Shown: piece after piece, positions 59,227-64,000 of the stretch | Layout: each line of letters opens with the position of its first letter | Position numbering within the stretch: position 1 is the stretch's first letter | Assembly: GCF_033118175.1 (NCBI RefSeq) | Contig: NC_083694.1 | Span: forward strand, 33,058,108-33,122,107 | Source: Dama dama | Taxonomy: Eukaryota; Chordata; Mammalia; Artiodactyla; Cervidae | Direction: 5' to 3' | DNA: 64,000 bases | The notes under the pieces: model-generated | The model's database searches: none | What the model was told of the DNA's origin: nothing | What the model saw: only the letters and a program-made list of their open reading frames with translations | Program-made: the position numbers and the translations under genes

Positions 59227-61401
59227 AGCAACTACCAACTATGTTTAAAAAGGTGAATACCATCAAAGAGAATTGAAGTAAGTTCATGCTAATACAGTCC
59301 TTTTGGTAGCTGTTGTTTACATCCGAATTGATGCGCACAAGCAACCATATCTGTATATTTGTGTATCAGTGTTGTGAAATCAAAGGTTAGAGACAAGCTG
59401 TCAGTAAGAGTGTGTTATCCCCTTTAGGGGGAATTAATTATTCAATTTAGCAGTAAATAGATTAGTATGCTGGGAAAACTGATGTTAAATTAAACCCTGG
59501 AATGCAGGGTAATAGAATAATCATGGGTTTTATTCTTGTTCAGATTAACATTCATCTTAAAGGCTTAAAATATTAAATCTCTTAATTTTTACATGCCACT
59601 GAATTCAGAATATTCTGCTCAAAAGGCAACAACAGGCTCTACAGCAGATGGGTGGAAGCTCATTTACAAAATATTTCACTTGCCACCAAAATCATTTTAA
59701 ACCACAATTCCAAGCCCTATTTCAGCCTTTTTAAATTAAAATGGTAGACTTGGGGAGAGGTTATGTTTAGAATGAGTGAACATAATTTTATGGGTTTTTA
59801 AATTTCATAAAAAAACACACTGAAAGTAAATATTCGTGTCTGTGCCTGAAGCTAAATGAAAAATGGGTACTGTTGATTTTACTGAATTCTTAATCTTTTT
59901 TCTGCATTTTTTTGTCAGTGAGAACATCACTGGACTTGTGCCACCTGGTAGAACATCTTCCTCTAATTTCTGCTTTTTTTCCTACTTCAAAAACCTACCC
60001 CTACTTAAAAAATGCTCCCCGTACTCCTGACTTCAGTCTTATTCTCCATTATCCCAAGGGTTATGTTGCAACCCAACCGAACAACTGATTTCTCCTACCT
60101 ACCAACATTGCTCACACCCGTACCTGGAACATCCTTTTCCCTCTCTCTGTGCATCTAACTCCTAGTTTCTCAAAAATATGGATGAAATCTTATATCTTTC
60201 AGAGCTTGTTATGGATTTTCCCTTACTACCCAGATGAAAGGCCTCTCAAAAATAAGAATATTGTTGAATAGAGTTGTTGACTCCTTCATGTCTGGGTTGT
60301 GTCTCTTTACTTGGCCTCTCCCTTTTTCCCTATCTAAAGGTATCTATACCCGCAGTGGAACTAGCCATGCCTATTTGGATTCTCACTGGTCTCCTTGTTG
60401 CTTTCATCTTAACTTGACTCTTAAGCAGCATCTCTTGGCTGAAACACTTTCTTTATTGGCTTTTGCAGTGCAATGCTCTCTGGGCTCTCCTTCTTCTCAT
60501 CCTCAGTTATATATTCCTGGCTCAAAAATCTAATACAAAAGTTAATCCACCGGCACAGACTGTATACCATGCTAGCTTTTTTCGATTCTCTAACCACATA
60601 TCATCTGTAGCTATATAACAAGTATAATGTTATAACATTAAGGCTTTGGATATGCACACACTATAATTGCATTTATGTCTACAAACTGAGTATGAGTTCC
60701 AAACTCTCTCCTAGCAGACAACTTAATATAGACACTTTCAATTTAATAATGTGATTTCTTGGTCGAAGGGATGACTGTTAAAGTGTTCCTGGCATTTAGT
60801 AGTGCCTCATATTCAGAAGATCTTTTTGATTTTCTTCACAGTGCTTAATATCTGAATATCACTTATGCAATACTACATTTGTCTGTCTTCTTCACTACTA
60901 TGTAAATATAGCCAAACCATTACCTTGCTTATTGACTCACTGTTATGAAAGTGGCTATTCCCATCCAGAGCTTAACATTCACAGATACTAACCAAATAAT
61001 TGTTCATTTAATTATTTACAAATCTTTACGTACTACAAAGAATTTTAAAATATATTAAAGAGACAGTGTGCCGATATCCATCTGGTACTGCTACATTTAG
61101 AATATATGCCTACATTACCATATGCCATTTATACTACATACTGAATAAAAAACATAAATAATTCAGACTGTATTTCCCCTGAGGAATTTATCATCCCATT
61201 ATGATTCAGTTTTAACACCAGCATGCCTTCACTTCAAGAAAATTAATGTGCTATTGCTTACAGTATTGATCTGTTAATCATCTAGTAGGCATCTGGGCAT
61301 TTGGGTTCTGTACTACAGTAGCTTCATCAAGTAACTGATTTCACTGAAAATGATCCCCGTACTAGTTATGTTATTATGAAGTGTAGTATTCGCTATTCAA
61401 A
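59227..61401. other. Intron sequence without recognisable feature
   Basis: About 2.2 kb. The 99-aa frame at 60234-60533 has no motif. A weak L2-like pyrimidine-rich patch at 60000-60250 is not called. Confidence 0.5.
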
Positions 61402-62790
61402 GAGCCAGAGGAGCCAGAGATCAAATGACCAACATACATTGGATAATGGGGAAAGCAAGGGAGTTCCAGAAAAATATCTAGTTCTGCTTCATTAACTGTG
61501 CTAAAGCCTTTGACTGTGTGGATCACAACACACTGTGGAAAATTTTTAAAGAGATGGTAATACCAGACCACCTTACCTATCTCCTGGGAAACCTGTATAC
61601 GGGTCAAGAAGCAACAGTTAGAACTGCACATGAAATAACTGGCTAGTTCAAAATTGGGAAAGGAGGATGACAAGGTTGTATATTGTCACCCTTCTTGTTT
61701 AACTTATATGCAGAGTACATCATAAGAAATGCCTGGCTGCATGAATCACAGCTGAAGTCAAGATTGCCGGGAGAAATGTCAACAGTCTCAGATATGCAGC
61801 TGATAGTACTCTAATGGCAGAAAGTGAAGAGGAACTAGAGAGCCTCTCCATGAAGGTGAGAGAGGAAAGTGGCTTAAAACTCAGCATTCAAAAAATAAGA
61901 CCATGGCATCCAGTCCCATCACTTCATGGCAAATAGAAGAGGGAAAAAGTGGAAGCAGTGACAGATTTTCTTTTCTTGGGATCCAAAATCACTGCAAACA
62001 GTGACTGCAGCCATGAAATTAGAAGACATTTGCTCCTTGGAAGGAAAGCTATGACCCATCTAGATAGCATATTACAAAGCAGAGACATCACTTTGCTGAC
62101 AAAGGTCCATCTAGTCAAAGCTGTGGTTTTTCCAGTAGTTGTGTACAGATATGAGAGTTGGACCATCGAGAAGGCTGAGTGCTGAAGAACTGATGTTTTC
62201 AAATTGTGGTGTTGGAGAAGATTCTTGAGAGTCCCTTGGACTACGAGGAGAACAAACCAAACAATCCTAAAGGAAATCAACCCTGAATATTAATTGGAGG
62301 GACTGATGTTGAAGCTGAAACTCAAATACTTTGGCCACTTGATGTGAAGAGTTGACTCATTAGAAAAGACTCTGATGCTGGGAAAGATTGAAAGCAAAAG
62401 GGAAAGAGAGTGGCAGAGGAAGAGATGTTCAGATAGCATCACCGACTCAGTAAGGTCTTCCCTAATGGCTCAGTCGGTGAAAAGTGTGCCTGCAATGTGT
62501 GAGACCCAGGTTCAGTCCCTGGGTCGGGAAGACCCCTGGAGAAGAAAATAGCAACCTACTATGGTATTCTTGCCTGGAGAATTCGATGGACAGAGGAGCC
62601 TGGTGGGCTACAGTCTGTGGGGTCACAAAGAGCTTGACACAACTGAGTGACTAATACTTTCGCTGACTCAAGGGACATGCATTTGAGCAAACTCCTGGAG
62701 ATAGTGGAGAACAGAGAAGGCTGGCATTCTACAGTCCATAGGGTCACAAAGATTTGAGTAGGATTTAGTAACTGATCAACAACAACATCC
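61402..62790 (+). mobile_element. BovB 3' part, sense, split by a SINE
   Basis: Begins in the RT region (agccagagatcaaatgacc), passes the palm and C-terminal region, and resumes after the SINE at 62671 to the tail gatcaacaacaaca. Stops and indels are frequent. The RT active-site segment reads Tyr-Ala-Ala-Asp at 61793-61804 instead of Tyr-Ala-Asp-Asp. Confidence 0.88.
62450..62664 (+). mobile_element. Bov-tA SINE nested in BovB
   Basis: taaggtcttccctaatggct head, B-box-like ggttcagtcc, Bov-A body to gtgactaatactttc. gactca occurs on both sides (62444-62449 and 62665-62670), matching one copy in intact BovB. Confidence 0.9.
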
Positions 62791-63539
62791 TCCATCCAAA
62801 GAAAAGCTTTTGTATGATAATTTCCTATTTTTATACATGCTTCATCTCTGTGGTTCTCCAGGCCAAGATAAAGGAAAAAGTTATTACTCCTTCCCAGAAA
62901 TTTGATTTTAGTGATTTTTAGCAATGTAGAATATGAAAAGCTCCCTGCCACAGCCCCAAGCCCTAGCCATGTAAAGTGGTTAAGAGCATGAACCTGGTAT
63001 TGGGCTGAGGGTTTGAACCTCAGCTTACCAGTTCTGTAACCTTGAGAAAACACCTGAACTTTTCTGTTTTACTTCTATTAGCTGTGAAACTGGATAAAGA
63101 AAGCAGCTAAAAGATTGTTGTGAGGATTATAATACTTAATACATATAAGGTCTTTGAATCAATCATATGCAATTCAAATATGTTCAATACAACATAGAAG
63201 CAGTACTGTCTATTGACCACTGGCCTGTCTTCAAATATTTTGTATTTTAACTTTCCCTGATAGCCCACATCCTCCACTATATGTATGCATTTGAGAGTAT
63301 ATCACTTGTCTTAAAATACTTTGCATTTCATGAGTTGAAATATTTTTTTCTCAGAAACCAAAGGATGACATTCACTCTTCCCAAGAGTATTTTAGACTTC
63401 CTTATAATAAAGCCTGAAACCAGTTAACCCCTGAGGCTACTTCTTGGGGACACAATGGAATGAAAGCATTTGCAGTCCTTCAAAGTTTCTAAAATCAGTA
63501 GCTCTCCATGGGAAATTATCAAAAAGTAACATGGGTATG
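62791..63539. other. Intron sequence; MIR-like patch at 62975-63160
   Basis: taaagtggttaagagcatga, ctgtaaccttgagaaaacac and ttgttgtgaggattataata resemble MIR in sense order; diverged. Confidence 0.5.
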
Positions 63540-63655
63540 TGCATGCATGCTTAGTCATGTCCGACTCTTTTGCAATCCTTTGAACTGTAGCTTGCCAGAC
63601 TCCAAATCAAACTCGTGTCTCCTTGCAGGAAAATTCTTTACCTGCTGAACCATCA
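63540..63655 (-). mobile_element. Bov-tA SINE, antisense, internally deleted
   Basis: catgcttagtcatgtccgac to ttctttacctgctgaacc with the middle of the body missing. Confidence 0.8.
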
Positions 63656-63671
63656 TAGAAATTAACATTTT

Positions 63672-63884
63672 AATTGGGTATTTGTGCATGCTCAGTCTCA
63701 TCTGACTCTTTGAGACCCCATGGACTGTTATCACCAGGCTCCTCTGTCCATGGAATTCTCCAGACAAGCATACTGGAGTGGGGTGTCATTTTCTTCTCCA
63801 GGGGGATCTTCCCAACCCAGGAATTGAACCTGAGTCCTGTATTGACAGGTGGATCCTTTACCACTGTGCCACCTGGGAAGCTCC
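63672..63884 (-). mobile_element. Bov-tA SINE, antisense
   Basis: gtgcatgctcagtctcatct to accactgtgccacctgggaa, with B-box complement ggaattgaacc. Flanked by aacatttt at 63664-63671 and 63885-63892. Confidence 0.9.
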
Positions 63885-64000
63885 AACATTTTGATAACAA
63901 TCAAAGAATTGCTTTGACCTATTCTGCTCTAGATAAAGGGATGAAAAGATACATTTCCTTTTTAAAATGGGCACAGTAGAAAACTGGTCTAAATTATCCT

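Noticed and set aside
1..64000. CRISPR array, riboswitch, operon or bacterial mobile system
   Set aside because: Repeats are interspersed retroelements or microsatellites; no regularly spaced repeat-spacer structure, ribosome binding sites or bacterial gene packing.

Overview
The window is ruminant nuclear DNA, most likely from a bovid. It is packed with BovB (RTE) LINE pieces, tRNA-Glu-derived Bov-tA and Bov-A SINEs, a CHR-2 type SINE and a bovine-type L1, a combination typical of ruminants. Only one host coding exon is recognisable. It lies at 28066-28162 on the + strand, and its 32 complete codons read as the start of the DEP region of RGS7 (regulator of G-protein signalling 7). Almost everything else is therefore read as two large RGS7 introns, cut off by the window edges.

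Upstream intron (1-28065): a BovB 3' end and an old antisense L1 that has lost most of ORF2 (1-3165); mixed intron with MER5-like, BovB, Bov-tA and MIR pieces (3166-11295); L1 5'UTR and 3'UTR fragments (11296-12190); then a nested block (13972-24800). In that block an old antisense L1 was hit first or second by a BovB fragment (15322-15748) and by a nearly full-length antisense L1 (15901-23371, flanked by a perfect 14-bp duplication), with a 1.3-kb BovB copy at its right edge (23438-24770). The young L1 keeps its CpG-rich 5'UTR, ORF1 and ORF2, but carries one frameshift in ORF1, one frameshift and one stop in ORF2, and Tyr in place of the catalytic His of the endonuclease.

Downstream intron (28163-64000): about 36 kb of intron. 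It holds solitary L1 3' ends in both orientations (33669-34940, 37070-37920, 42900-43128, 44195-44345, 46583-46935, 56412-57474), BovB ends (31215, 39871, 61402), many Bov-tA and Bov-A SINEs, an MLT1-type LTR (45745-46158), MIR and MER5 pieces, and simple repeats.

No rRNA, functional tRNA, CRISPR array or bacterial-type operon is present, and I found no evidence of an undescribed biochemical system. The items most worth checking are: the RGS7 exon that opens directly on an ATG; the L1 CpG-rich 5'UTR 4.7 kb upstream of it, whose antisense direction points toward that exon; inverted BovB copies flanking the exon (a possible circular-RNA setting); the nested insertion history; a small L1 with an apparent 3' transduction; and a SINE/L1 hybrid at 46987-47057. 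Family names come from remembered consensus sequences; no database was searched.
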